Positions 46,609 through 57,430 of a stretch of 64,000 nucleotides of DNA are shown here, piece by piece. This DNA is from Rhizophagus irregularis (taxonomy: Eukaryota > Glomeromycota > Glomeromycetes > Glomerales > Glomeraceae): positions 5,729,001 through 5,793,000 of the forward strand of contig NC_089433.1 in the NCBI RefSeq assembly GCF_026210795.1, written 5' to 3'. The first letter of the stretch is position 1; every line of letters starts with the position of its first letter. The translations under genes were made by a program, and so were the position numbers. The notes under the pieces are model-generated. The model was given only the letters and a program-made list of their open reading frames with translations, did not search any database and was not told the origin of the DNA.

Positions 46609-48344
46609 ATGGAGATACTTATTAATACTTATATCGCCGAAATTAATGAATATAAAAGTAAAATAAATGATTTAAATAATAAAAATATTCAATTATCCAA
46701 TCTTTTAATCGATATTCAAAAAAATACCAATTTAAATCTCGACAAAGCTCAAGAAAATGTCAGTTCAAAAGGCAAAATTGCTAATTATCGTAAAGAAATT
46801 GAATTTCTTACACAAGTTATAGATTCTTTGAAACATAAAAATGGTGACCTAAATAATAATATCAAAGCTCTTACGATTGCTAACGAAAAATTGATGAATG
46901 ATTTTGTTGTTGTTACCGATAATTATAAACTAGCTATCGGTAACCAAAATGCTTATAAAAAATATATCAAAGATCTTACAACTGTTAAAGAAAAATTGGA
47001 ACTTGAAAATCAACAATATAAGGAAAATATTGATAAGATTACATCTGATAATGACAAATTAAAAGAATCAATCTATAATCTGAATGAAAATGTCAAAGCT
47101 CTGGAATTCGATAATTACAATTTGGAAAATAATTTTATCGTTGTTAACGATAATTTAATTGTAGCTGTCAATAATCAAAAAAAAAAATGAGCTTGAAAAT
47201 CAATAATTAATGAAGATTATTGATAAGATTACATCTGAAAATGACAAATTAAAAGAGTCAGTCTTTAATCTGAATGAAAATGTCAAAGCTCTGGAACTCG
47301 ATAATTACAATTTGAAAAATAATTTTAATGTTGTTAACGATAATTTAAAAGTAGCTGTCGATAATCAAAAAAAATATGAATGCAAAAATCAATAATTAAA
47401 GGAAATTATTGATAAGATTACATCTGAAAATGACAAATTAAAAGAGTCAGTCTTTAATCTGAATGAAAATGTCAAAGTTCTGGAACTCGATAATTACAAT
47501 TTGAAAAATAATTATAATGTTGTTAACGATAATTTAAAAGTAGCTGTCAATAATCAAAAAAAATATGAACTCGAAAATTAAAAATTAAAGAAAAATATTG
47601 ATAAGTTTGCATTAGATAACGACAAATTAAAAGTAGTAGTAATTGATTTAAAAGAAAATGTCAAAGATCTTATAACTGTTAAAGATATATTACAATGCGA
47701 AAATCAAAATTTAAAAGAAAATATTGTTAACGCTACTTTTGAAAATGACAAATTAAAAGTAATAATCGATAATTTAAATGATAATATCAAAAGTCTTACA
47801 AACGTTAACAATGAATTGGGACTCAAAAATCTAACATTAAAGGGAAATTTTGAAAATGGTATTAATGACCTAAAATTATATATTGCAGATCTTACAACTG
47901 TTAACAACAAATTGGGACTCGAAAATTGCAAAGTAAAAGATGACTTTACTGCTATTAACGACTATTTAAATGTAGTCATCGATAATCAAAAAGTATATAA
48001 GGCATTTATCAAAGATCTTACAACTGTTAAAGATACATTACAATTATACTTCTCCGCTAATTAATTACGTCATATTTCGGCGAACAAACCAATTCACTAT
48101 TTATTATAAAATTACTATGAATTAATTACGTCTGTCAAAATACATTACGTCTGTCAAAATAAATTTAATTAGTATTTTGTCATTTTGACGAAAAGTATAA
48201 TTACAATGTGAAAATCAAAAATTAAAAGAAAATATTGGTAATCATTTAGTTGTTAACGACAATTATGAAGTGGTAATTAAAAGGTTGAGAGAAGAGAATT
48301 TGCTTTACACTGGTTTTATGAGAGTGAAAAAACTAAAGGAATAG
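46609..48344 (+). pseudogene. Coiled-coil gene with internal repeats, disrupted
   Basis: The frame from 46609 encodes a long charged coiled coil (MEILINTYIAEINEYKSKIN onward) to 47190. From about 47031 a unit of about 188 bp repeats four times (starts near 47031, 47218, 47406 and 47600), each beginning IDKITS.NDKLKES. The first unit reads ENQQYKENIDK; later units have a stop where a Gln codon stood (CAA to TAA), and one A-tract differs in length. A 155-bp MITE cuts the 3' part. The tail beyond it ends LREENLLYTGFMRVKKLKE. Probably a once-functional coiled-coil gene of this local family, enlarged by unequal exchange and now degraded. Confidence 0.65.
48045..48199. mobile_element. MITE, 155 bp, in the coiled-coil gene
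   Basis: The ends TATACTTCTCCG and CGAAAAGTATA are imperfect inverses, flanked by the 8-bp duplication ATTACAAT. A duplicate of the uninterrupted target stands at about 47687-47706 in the same gene (ATATTACAATGCGAAAAT), giving an internal empty site. ACGTCTGTCAAAATA is repeated inside. The 8-bp duplication fits hAT-type insertion. Confidence 0.8.
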
Positions 48345-48595
48345 AATTTAATAAAGAGTTCAAAAATTTTAAGAGAAATTGTGACAAGAAAAATGGTTGA
48401 TTTAGTTAGAGTGAAAATCGTTACTTTTTTAAAAATTATATTCAAAGAGATAGTTCAGCTCGTTTATTTTATGAATTTTATTGATTAGAAGAAATTGACT
48501 ATTTGACAATGAAAAAAATAAAATTTATTTTAGTTTGAAATATATCAAACACTCCATCTTATTTACAGTTTAAATAATTTGAATTAAAATTTATT

Positions 48596-49060
48596 TATTT
48601 ATTTATTTATTTTATTTCAGAGAGGAGAAACCTATTACTAATACATAAAAGAAGTTAACAACTATAAAAGTAAATAACTATACAATTAATCGTGTTGTGG
48701 TTACAATCCCATAGACAGGTTCTCACCCTGTCTGCAGGATACCCTCCGGGTTACACTATTCTAACAGTAAAACTACGCTACTGATAAAGAGATCGAACAT
48801 AAAAAAAAATCTAGGATCCTAAGAAAAGAAATTAGTAGTAACGAATAGTAGGTAGTCTAGTTAGGAAAGGTCATGATTATTGGGCTTATATGTGAAATAA
48901 AAATAAATCTTTGAATATTTGTGAATGAATTTGAGATAAATCGTCATTTAAAGATGACAACCAAGTTAGGTTATATAAAAAGTTGGATGAAGTTAAGTGT
49001 ATCCATAAGTTATTGTTGTCAATTAACCTTCTGGAATCATTTAGAGGGTAATGATATCCA
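48596..49060 (-). repeat. Dispersed repeat, copy B
   Basis: This is the partner of 43590-44035 in the same orientation. On its left it starts with a TTTA run, which on the minus strand is a (TAAA)n tail, suggesting retroposition. GACAGGTTCTCACCCTGTCTGCAGG forms a local stem. The frame at 48921 lies inside and is not believed. Confidence 0.55.
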
Positions 49061-49194
49061 TTTTATCATTTGTGGATCTCTTGCTGAAATTGCGTTGCTG
49101 TCTGTGAGATTCTCACTGAAAATTTTTATGGTAATCAATAAAAGATTTTTTTGTTATATTATGTAATTTTTTGGATTCTTTCTATTTAATAACT

Positions 49195-49650
49195 CTTTGC
49201 GAATTTTTTAAAAAATTAACAAACTATAATTTGTAAATCTTCGATTTGATCCTCCACCAATTTATGAAAGAGACAAACCTAATTTTAGCAGAATGTAGTC
49301 ACATCCAACGGTTTACTATTTCCATAAAATTCCAAGCATTTTAATTTTTTACAATTCTTCAATAAAAAAAATAAAGCAGGAAAATTTACAACATCTATAG
49401 TAGCTCACAATTTGGTTAAATTTCATAATGCAATGAAATCTCTAAGCGTTTCCAATTTCAATATAAAAAGCTCTATTACATATAACAAATATTTCTAATT
49501 TTTGGATCATGATCTAAATTCATAATTATCGCTATAAATACATTTGAATTTATTAAATTAGTCAATTCTAAACTAACAATATGTATAACAATCAAATTCA
49601 AATACGAAATCCAAGGATTTTAAACTAGCATACGGACATTATTTTGATAA
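49195..49650 (-). pseudogene. Decayed F-box/LRR-type gene fragment
   Basis: On the minus strand, scattered frame (ELTNLINSNVFIAIIMNLDHD, KLKCLEFYGNSKPLD) matches the better-kept piece at 55320-55610. Shared flanking DNA (GCGAATTTTTTAAAAA.TTAACAAAC) shows that both stem from one duplicated segment. Several stops are present. Confidence 0.45.
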
Positions 49651-50080
49651 TTTTTTTGCTGAAGCATCTCATGGTCAATTTTATCCAAAATCAGAACTAA
49701 CATATAGTTGATAACAACATCAATCTTGATAAATTAGGTAAAGTTGCATTGGATAGAAATTGATAAAGTATTATCTCGAACATGATTATACTGTTTATGA
49801 TGTATATAATGGACTATACAGTCTACTCTACGTAATGTATGATGTAGTGTTTCTGGAGTCATAATTTAGAATGGGTATTTTATTTTCAAGGTATTCTTAT
49901 TTTTAATTTAAATAAGCAAAATTTTTCATTTTTTACCACCCAATTATTTTACAATTTAACTTCAATCAAAAATGAATTGTACATGTGCCCGATGTGTATT
50001 ATTTTGCTCAACCAACGAAAACAACGAACGCGTGGAGAGAAGAATCGTCTCAATTAACACTTACAACCAACACAACAAAC

Positions 50081-50862
50081 ATGGTTGAGTAGTGCGATCT
50101 ATTCATATTACTGAGGCCGAAAAAAAAAAATATCATACATGTTCCAAAAGTATAAACTTAAAATTGGCCCAGAATTATAAAAATGATCAGAACCTACAAC
50201 AAAGGTTCGAAAACAATAAAGTAATTTTTTATCGAAACAAAAGAAATCTAGATAACTTAATTCATGAAATAATACAAGAAGATGTTGCCATTCCTCTCTA
50301 TATCTTTGAGCCTCGTATTTCTTCTCCGTATTTATATCCTTTATCTAAATCACCATCACCAAAATATTTACTTTCCCAACCTCCTTCTCAATCTGCTGCT
50401 TCTTCTTTCGTTGATTTTCTTCAAAACGTCAGTCCAAGTTACTTAGCGCAAAAGCAAAGAGAATTACGACGAAAAATCGAATTAGTAAAAGGAAAATCTG
50501 TTAAGAAAATACAGGACGAAGTAAGCTTAATTGATACTTTATTAAATGCAGTATCTGACCTAACAAAAGAAAATATTGAATTAAAATGACGAATTGTTAC
50601 TATCAAAAAAAGATTATGTGAGTTTAATAAAACTTTAGAAAGACATAACTTAATCGAAACAATTACACTTGATGAGTGAAAGCGCAAGTGTCAGCTCATC
50701 ATTTTATCCAATTTAAAATATCGCTTCGAATTTGATTTATTGAATCAAGATTTTAAGCATCAAAAAATAAAATTATTTTTTTGGTGTATTTGTAAAGCAG
50801 ATAAATCATTACCGTGTAAATTTAATGTACACCATTCTTGTACAAAAGCTAAAAAAGAGTAA
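50081..50862 (+). pseudogene. Unknown gene, partly open, probably decayed
   Basis: The longest open part (50092-50589) encodes about 165 residues. It has a helical N-terminal region, a Pro/Ser-rich middle (SKSPSPKYLLSQPPSQSAASS) and a coiled-coil end (KIELVKGKSVKKIQDEVSLID). In-frame stops lie at 50587-50589 and near 50678, after which frame continues (KKRLCEFNKTLERH) to a Cys-containing end (FFWCICKADKSLPCKF). The ATG at 50081 is in another frame and quickly stops, so the true start is unclear. Its 3' part is duplicated near 55.6 kb. Confidence 0.45.
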
Positions 50863-51190
50863 AAATGTTTGATAATTTTATGTGGCTTGTTTATTCAAGC
50901 AAAAATAATAAGTGAAATAAAATAATATGGTGTTTATTGTAATATAATAATAAATGAAAAGGACGATTCCTTAAAATTGGAAATTACACCCCTTGCAAAA
51001 TTTTTTAATGATATAAAAACGTATCAATACGTAATTTCATGATAATTAAATGATGCTTGTTTTTCAAGCAAGAATATTAAGTGTAAATAATATGTTGAGA
51101 ATACTTTTTATCATGATGTAACAATAAATGAAAGGGACAATTCCACAAAATTGGAATTACGGTATAGCACCAAAATTCATTTACTAATAA
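50863..51190. repeat. Duplicated 3' flank with hairpins
   Basis: Two copies about 170 bp apart (near 50886 and 51056) share GCTTGTTT.TTCAAGCAA, a stem-loop, then AATAAGTG/TTAAGTG, AATAAATGAAA.GGACAATTCC and AAATTGGAAATTAC. It may be a tandemly duplicated transcript end. Confidence 0.55.
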
Positions 51191-51824
51191 ACAAGAATGT
51201 AAAAACTTAATATTTTGCAATCCATTTTTAAAAATTTCTCGCAAAAGTTCACGCGAAAGAAATCGAGTTATTGAATTTTATAATAAACAAAAACACATGA
51301 TACCGGTATATCCTTTTATGAATAAAACTGATTTCTAATAAATCTTATTAAATTACTATCCAAGAACTAAGGCTCCAGCATAATATTGTATTTATGACTC
51401 GTGTTATCCTATTAGTATTGTTAGCATAGTCCTAGTTTCACGCATAATTCGACTGACACGTGAAATTCAGTAGAGAATACAGTTCTGAATACTGTACAAA
51501 TATATTAGTTATTAGCATTTTACTGTAATAATTTGAAATCGAACTGTTCCTTAATGATACTGTAGCCTGTTGGTACTTCTATCAAATTATAAAAAAGTGA
51601 TAACACGTACTTATTACATCAGATATACAAACAAACTATTATTTGTGATAACGTAAATAAATTTAAGAAAAAATTGCTCTTACCTGGTGAATACCTGAAA
51701 TCCTGAATACTAGAAATTGCCTATTATCATGTTAAAGAAATTTAATCCAATTATTCGCATCATGTGACAAATGAAATAAATTTTAACTTTTATTGGTATA
51801 AAAATCTATGATAGATCAAGCTGA
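51191..51824. other. Intergenic sequence
   Basis: No gene is seen. A small stem (ACAGTTCTGAATACTGTA) lies near 51480 and a few short inverted blocks occur around it, but no element boundaries can be fixed. Confidence 0.35.
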
Positions 51825-52279
51825 TTAATAATATAAATCAAAATATTCTAATTCTTTATAAGAAGAAATAACACCATTGATTTTTCCCATTTTATAACTA
51901 AAATATGCATATTTAAATTCTTCAACTAAAGCCCAAGCCTTATGGTAAACTTTATCATATTGGCCGCTCATAAAAACAATGTCATCATTATCTTCGTAAG
52001 TTTTGACAGTAATCGCATGATATTTTTTTCTATTGATACGAACAATTAACATTGTTGTTCCTACAAAATAAATAAAATAGATAGAAAGTTAAATATTTTA
52101 AAATAATCTAATTATTACATGGTCATATTCAGAATATAATTTCACAAACCATAATAATAAACAACTGCTGATCTTAATAAAAGAGGAGATACAATATTTG
52201 GTCCAGTAAAAGTATTAACTATATCATTATGTCCGAAGGCATGAAATGAAATGGTTACTCCAGTATTTTGAATTGTCAT
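51825..52279 (-). CDS. Unknown 121-residue protein, two exons
   Basis: Exon 1 runs 52279-52150 and exon 2 52060-51825. The 89-nt intron has GTTTGT at the donor and TTTTGTAG at the acceptor, and the phases match to give 366 nt. The protein starts MTIQNTGVTISFHAFGHND, has a short hydrophobic beta-rich core (SPLLLRSAVVYYY, TTMLIVRINRKKY) and a helical, Tyr-rich C-terminus. No signal or membrane helix. The mixed composition is less A/T-driven than chance frames. No family is recognised. Confidence 0.6.
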
Positions 52280-53579
52280 TATTATATGTATTTAGTAAAA
52301 GTCGTAAGTCAAAATAAATAAATCAGTTTAACGAAACATTTTTATATAGATTTATTGTCACGCGTCATATAAAAATTGAGTTAATTGACAGATGTTATGT
52401 AATTTAATTTGCCATTATAAGCAATGATCGAACGTTACAGTCAACTGAACCAATTTTGATAAATAACTTTTGTGTAATGTATTGCATGTAAGGAAAAAAT
52501 CAATAAAGAGTGCATTTTAACTGCGATAGAAACTGTTTTGAAGTAATTTATTATCAAAATGATTAAAAAGTAGCTTTTGAAAGTTCATCAGTTTGGAAAA
52601 AACCGATACTTCTACTTCAAACTGAATTAAAATAAGGTGAATATAATTGTTTATTAATTAAGTCCAGGTTCGAAATTTGAGGACGTCGAACTGTACCTGA
52701 AGGATAGGTTTTATAGATTTATTCTTTATCGTCCTGCTTATTTTTATAAAGAGTATAAATGGTTAATATGTGATTGTATTCACTCAGTTTTACTGACTAC
52801 CTTTTATCTATAGGCAAATGTATTATTTAAATCATCGAAAACGTATAAAGTGAAAGCTTAAAAAAATTGACAATAAGTGTAAAAACACAAATTGTCAAAT
52901 TCGTATTTTAATAATTTTATTAATATTTTTAAATTTAGCAATTTATAAACTTTATTTTGATTTTGCGAAAAATGTATTGATTTATTAATCACTAACGCTA
53001 AATATGCAACAATTTATATTTTAAACGTGTAGTCATTTATAAAAAAATGAATTAAATTAAAATTACTAGGAAAATAATGCTTGATCATGTAACATTAAAG
53101 GGTAATAAAAATCTAAAGATAATTAGTTACAAAAAGAAAAAAAATAATATAGTAAGGTTTAATATATAGGTAAAACTAATATTTCTGATTCTAATTTGAA
53201 TTAAAATTGAAATTAACAAAATAAAATGCGTAATTATATGACAAATCACTACAATATCCCATGCTACACACTTTATAAGTCACTTTTTAATCAATAACAA
53301 TCATATGTACAAAACAAAAACTAGTTAAATAAAATATAAAAAATATTGTTCGCTATATTTCCGACCCTTCCTGACGCAATGCGGTGCAAACGGACCTCTA
53401 CTCTATAGCAAACATATATACTAACGAAAAAATATAAAAAATATTGTTCGCTATATTTCTGACCCTCCCTGGCGTAATTATTAAAAAAAATCAAACAAAA
53501 GCATAAAATATTAAAATTAAATAAAGATAGGATTAAAATATGGATTAAGATATAAAAGCTACTTGATAATGTCTAATTC
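52280..53579. other. Intergenic sequence with a short direct duplication
   Basis: No gene is seen. At 53330-53372 and 53429-53472 the segment AATATAAAAAATATTGTTCG followed by CTATATTTC.GACCCT.CCTG is repeated directly about 100 bp apart. It could be the remnant of an insertion or a solo unit of a larger repeat. Confidence 0.45.
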
Positions 53580-54202
53580 TTAATTGTAATTGAATATACT
53601 ATGCGAATATATTGTTAAGTTGCTGCAAAATCCTCTGCCATAAACTCTATAAGTAGTATTTCCATTAAATAAATATATAAAAAGTTTCAGAAGATGCTTA
53701 ATGTTAAAGCTTAATGCAAATAAAAAAATAAATAATAAATAAAAAATAAAAAATAAATATCTATAATTTAAAATTATAAAATTTTTAACTTTGTAGGGAT
53801 AATTCAGAAAAACAACAAATAAAATGAACTTAAAAAAAATAAAAAAAAGTCTTAAAAATTCAATAATCCATTTAATAATTTCGTTAAGATTTTTCTTTTT
53901 AATGAATTTTTTTTTTGGTTCGCATTGTAAAGTGTTGGCAAATTTAGACTCATTATCATTTTTTGCATCGATTGTAAAAGAAGACGTATTCTACAAAAAT
54001 TAAAATAATAATTAGTAAAATTCAAATAAAACTATTATTAAAAAACATTAATATATATAACCTGTAAAATAGAAGCAACTTTTTTTTGATTATCATTAAA
54101 TTTTTTCTTTGATTCGTTATTTAAATTTTTGTCAATTTTATTTTCGCTTTCTAATGTCTCGTGAGTAGTTTTATAATTTTCTAAAAGTCGTTTGTTATTT
54201 TC
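53580..54202 (-). CDS. Coiled-coil protein with membrane segment, partial model
   Basis: Two exons are visible: about 54202-54062 (ENNKRLLENYKTTHETLESEN, coiled coil) and 53990-53580 (NTSSFTIDAKNDNESK onward, 137 codons to TAA). The intron between has GTTATA and TTTTTGTAG ends. The last exon contains a hydrophobic stretch (WIIEFLRLFFIFFKFILFVVF), a likely membrane helix, then basic residues. A first exon may start at the ATG near 54306 (MELQLKLENTYNK), but its junction does not work in the frames I tried. It belongs with the local coiled-coil genes, distinguished by the membrane segment. Confidence 0.45.
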
Positions 54203-54584
54203 AATATATTAACATTATAAAGTAATTTATTGTAAGTAATTATATCCAGTATGTACAAATTTTTAATTTTGTTATAAGTATTCTCTAATTTCAATTGTAA
54301 TTCCATTTTAATATGAATTGTAAATTTATTTACTTGCCATCTTTACGATTTATTATATTTCTCTGTCTGCATCATAATCAAATTTTGAATAAATGGTCAA
54401 ATGTTCGATATTGTTTGAAATAACTTGTTTCTTAACTTGGTTTTTTTTATTCATACTTGCTCTTGCATTAAAAAACATTGCGAAATTTTCAAATTTATAA
54501 TAAATGAATACTATATCAGACTAGGTCTCCACATTATTACCAAATATAAAATCAAGATGTCATTTGTACATAATCAATTTATTT

Positions 54585-54782
54585 ATGGGGACACTTTATT
54601 ATGAAATTAAAATAGAAAAAGCCAAGAAGGATCACTATAAAATTCGTCGGGATACAAGTTTATCAGCTGAACTGATAAAATCGATTCAGTTGTCAAATTT
54701 ATACAAGAAATACCAGCACTTAGCCAACTTCACTTTTACCACAAATTCAGGTAATTCAATTTTTGAAACAATTCAATCATAA
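54585..54782 (+). CDS. Possible 65-residue basic protein
   Basis: The frame starts ATG at 54585 (MGTLYYEIKIEKAKKDHYK) and ends TAA. It has a balanced, basic, helical sequence (LIKSIQLSNLYKKYQHLANF). FTTNSG near its end could be an exon edge (GGTAATTC donor-like). It may be an exon of a small gene. Confidence 0.3.
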   Translation: MGTLYYEIKIEKAKKDHYKIRRDTSLSAELIKSIQLSNLYKKYQHLANFTFTTNSGNSIFETIQS

Positions 54783-54968
54783 AAAGTCTGAACTTTAATT
54801 TAAAGAGTGTGAGAACATTTACCACATTTGAGAATACTTTACCAGTTTTAAGAAAAATCCAAAGATAAAAATTTAAAAAGGAATATTATTAAAAGGTATT
54901 AAAAGGTGTTGATCCAAATTGGCAAAATTCCGCAGTTTTGCAAATGTTACGTCTTTAAAAGTAATATA

Positions 54969-55212
54969 TAAGGTTGCTTGCCAAAACCTAGGGGTTTAGG
55001 CAAGATAGCGTTTCGCCGAAAAGCGAAATTCTGCCGAAACTATATTAAAGTTATATTAAAAAACTGGCAAAACTTTGGAGAAAGGCGAAACTGCCGAAAC
55101 TTATTATAAATGCCGAAACTGCTGAAACTCTGCTGAAACTATAATAAATCTATAGTAAAATTTTGACGAAACTAATCGTAGGATTTTGAAGAGGTTTAGA
55201 CAAGCAACCTTA
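54969..55212. mobile_element. hAT-type MITE, TAAGGTTGCTTG family, copy 3
   Basis: This 244-bp copy has canonical ends and the exact 8-bp duplication GTAATATA on both sides. It keeps the uninterrupted AAACTATATTAAAG site used by the nested MITE in copy 1. Confidence 0.88.
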
Positions 55213-55319
55213 GTAATATATTTTAAAGATTTCATTAAATTCTTTGCTATTATTTAAGATAATCATTATTGATGAAGTCAAAATAAAAAACAACTTTGTA
55301 TAAAGAGGTATGTTGCGAA

Positions 55320-55610
55320 TTTTTTTAAAAATTTAACAAACCATCATGTGTAAAGCTCCAATTTGCTCCAATAATTAACTCTACCAAACCATGCAGTATC
55401 AACAAATGCCAGAGATTCCAGATTTTCACAGGAACATTTTTGCTTATTTAAAGCATTTCCGATTTTATAATGAAATTCAGAATTATATAATACCGTCCAA
55501 TAATATCTCACTTTTGTATCCTGACTTAAAATCACATTAATTGTATTTGCAATCATCAAATTCGTCAATTCTAAATTTACTCATAATTTGTATAAACATT
55601 CAATTTCAAA
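55320..55610 (-). pseudogene. Leucine-rich-repeat exon of an F-box-type gene
   Basis: An open minus-strand stretch (55344-55568) reads ANTINVILSQDTKVRYYW, then CSCENLESLAFVDTAWF and YWSKLELYT, the rhythm of LRR-containing F-box proteins common in these fungi. No F-box or complete start is nearby, so it is a fragment. A more decayed duplicate lies at 49195-49650. Confidence 0.4.
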
Positions 55611-55639
55611 TTTAAAATCAAACCTGAATAAAAATTTGC

Positions 55640-56390
55640 AAAAAATAAAAATATTTTTTGGGGTATTTGTAAAGCAGATGGATCATTAAAAGTTCATTAA
55701 AAGGAAATTGAGTCATGTTTGGTAAGAATCGTAAAATGCTAAGTATTAGTTATTTACTAATCTAGTAGTATCACTGGTAAAAAAATGGTTTATCCTACAC
55801 ATATCCTACACATATCTTACATATATCAGGTACTCAAAATGTAGAAAATCATACACAAATAATACACATATCATACACATATCGGGTACTTATATATATA
55901 GTATACCTATCAGGTACCTAATATATGTATGATATATATATTAGTACCCGATATGTGTATGATATGTGTATTATTTGTGTATGATTTTCTACATTTTGAG
56001 TACCCAATATGTGTAAGATATGTGTAGGATAAATCATTTTTTTACCAGTGTATATAAATGAGTTATCATCTGAAGGATGATGGCCTATTTATATACTAAA
56101 CTAGATCAGTAAATAACTTTTTTATCATCCTAGATATACTAATTGGTCCGCCAGTTTATAACTGGCGGAAAAAATCCTAAATACCAATTAGTAGCCAGGT
56201 GATAAAATACAGTATTAACTACTGTACTTATATATACACAAAACAAGTTATTAAAGTTTCGAGTCTTCTTTACTTATTAATTTTAAATCACACGCAATTA
56301 CACCCCTTGTACATATGAAACTTTCAAAATTTTTTAATAATATAAAAATGAATCAATACAACTTTTAATCAATAATTTTATGAAATGGCT
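55640..56390 (+). pseudogene. Relic duplicate of the 50.8-51.0 kb segment, split by MITE
   Basis: Left part (TTTTGGGGTATTTGTAAAGCAGATGGATCATT) matches about 50780-50812, and right part (AATTACACCCCTTG...AAAATTTTTTAATAATATAAAAA) matches 50982-51020. Between them sit the MITE at 55772 and further inverted blocks (around 56080-56220), so insertion split an old duplicate. Confidence 0.45.
55772..56050. mobile_element. CACTG-ended foldback MITE, 279 bp
   Basis: The ends CACTGGTAAAAAAATG and the inverse are flanked by TAT, a 3-bp duplication. CACTG-type ends with 3-bp duplications fit the CACTA (EnSpm) group; a TA-type family is the alternative. Nearly the whole element pairs with itself, using ATCCTACACATATC and GGTACTCAAAATGTAGAAAATC blocks. 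Confidence 0.7.
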
Positions 56391-56767
56391 ATTTTAAAAC
56401 AAATTAAAAACGAAGAAAGGAAAGATTGATTTTAAAACAGCGTCGTTTAGAGCTTTATCGATCGTTAATTAATAATCAAATTGGTAATTTTTAATTAATG
56501 CGTTATTTGTTATCATTTTATTTATATTAACTAGTGTTATTAACGTATTATTTTAGGAGACGCAAATTTCTTTACACAATTAATTTTGCTAAATGAACCA
56601 AATCATTTTTCTATTTGAAAAAATTTATAATTTCTTTTTGATTTTTCGTTCTTTTTAAATAAAACAAAAGTAAAACAATAAAATCTGACTGCAAACGTGA
56701 AGCTTGAAATTTTACGAATTCGCATGATTTGAACGTTCTGCAATGTTAACAATATTTTTTCAGACAA
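56391..56767. other. Intergenic sequence or upstream exon region
   Basis: No frame can be assigned. A pyrimidine-rich tract and CAG directly before 56765 look like a splice acceptor for the gene that follows, so a 5' exon may lie here. Confidence 0.3.
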
Positions 56768-57022
56768 ATGCTTTATGACAAATTAGAACGTGACATTAAT
56801 ATTAATCTAAATGGAATTGGTGATTCAATAGGCAATACAGCCCAGGATGTAGGCGATTCATTAAATAATGCTGCAAAATATACTGGCAATGCAATACAGA
56901 ATGTTACCAATACAGCTATCGGGGGAATAGATAAACTTGCACAAGAAGCTATCACAGCTGTACTATCAGCCTTTGATAATTTTGTTCTTAAAGTACCTAC
57001 CAATGCCTATTCTTCTCAGTAG
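56768..57022 (+). CDS. Amphipathic-repeat small protein
   Basis: The frame runs from ATG (MLYDKLERDININLNGIGDS) to TAG after 84 residues. Its composition is unlike its neighbours, rich in Ala, Gly, Asp and Thr. About residues 18-58 carry an 11-residue-like rhythm (IGNTAQDVGDSLNNAAKYTG then NAIQNVTNTAIGGIDKLAQ), as in LEA-type or lipid-surface amphipathic helices. This suggests a desiccation-protective or membrane-surface role, as inference. TTTTTTCAG just upstream may be an acceptor, so the true N-terminus may be longer. Confidence 0.5.
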   Translation: MLYDKLERDININLNGIGDSIGNTAQDVGDSLNNAAKYTGNAIQNVTNTAIGGIDKLAQEAITAVLSAFDNFVLKVPTNAYSSQ

Positions 57023-57074
57023 ATGACACGCGATTCATAGAACACAAAAGCTTACTTTGCTCTTTACTTCGAAA

Positions 57075-57240
57075 TTGTACTGATCCAAGGTTTCATTTTT
57101 AGCTTTCAATTCATTAAATTCGGTGACTTAAGAAATGTAGTTACTTTTCAAAGTAATAAAACAGCATTACTAGATTTCAACAATTGAAATTCAGAATCTA
57201 ATAAAATATTTTCCCGAGTTAAACATTTACAAAGTATCTT
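57075..57240 (-). pseudogene. Duplicated scrap of the coiled-coil gene at 57.4-58.1 kb
   Basis: This segment matches 57870-58045 (TTTTTAGCTTTCAATTC, ACTAGATTTCAACAATTGAA, TTCAGAATC) but has lost its frame. It shows local tandem duplication of the coiled-coil gene. Confidence 0.5.
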
Positions 57241-57260
57241 TTATGCAAGAATTTTTATTT

Positions 57261-57430
57261 AATATAACAAAAATAAACAACTAAGCAGAAATATCAGAAA
57301 ACTCCAACAAATTATTATTTTTGATAAAAATAAGATTGAAGAACTTGAAAACTTGGTTGACTTTTATAAAAATAAGGTCATTGGAAATCATATGAGTGAT
57401 ATGATTCAAGAATATTCAAAAATATTTTAA
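57261..57430 (+). pseudogene. Coiled-coil exon remnant
   Basis: A forward frame of about 56 codons reads LSRNIRKLQQIIIFDKNK, then IEELENLVDFYKNK, ending TAA. Heptads are clear. It overlaps the end of the minus-strand gene at 57378 tail to tail, so at most one of the two ends here is real. Confidence 0.3.

Noticed and set aside
52666-52682. GGTTCGAAATTTGAG, T-loop-like, considered as part of a tRNA
   Set aside because: No acceptor, D-arm or anticodon arm can be folded around it.
57378-57430. Overlap of plus- and minus-strand coiled-coil frames taken as convergent genes
   Set aside because: Only one can be real at full length; the plus-strand piece is a short remnant, so it is listed as a relic.
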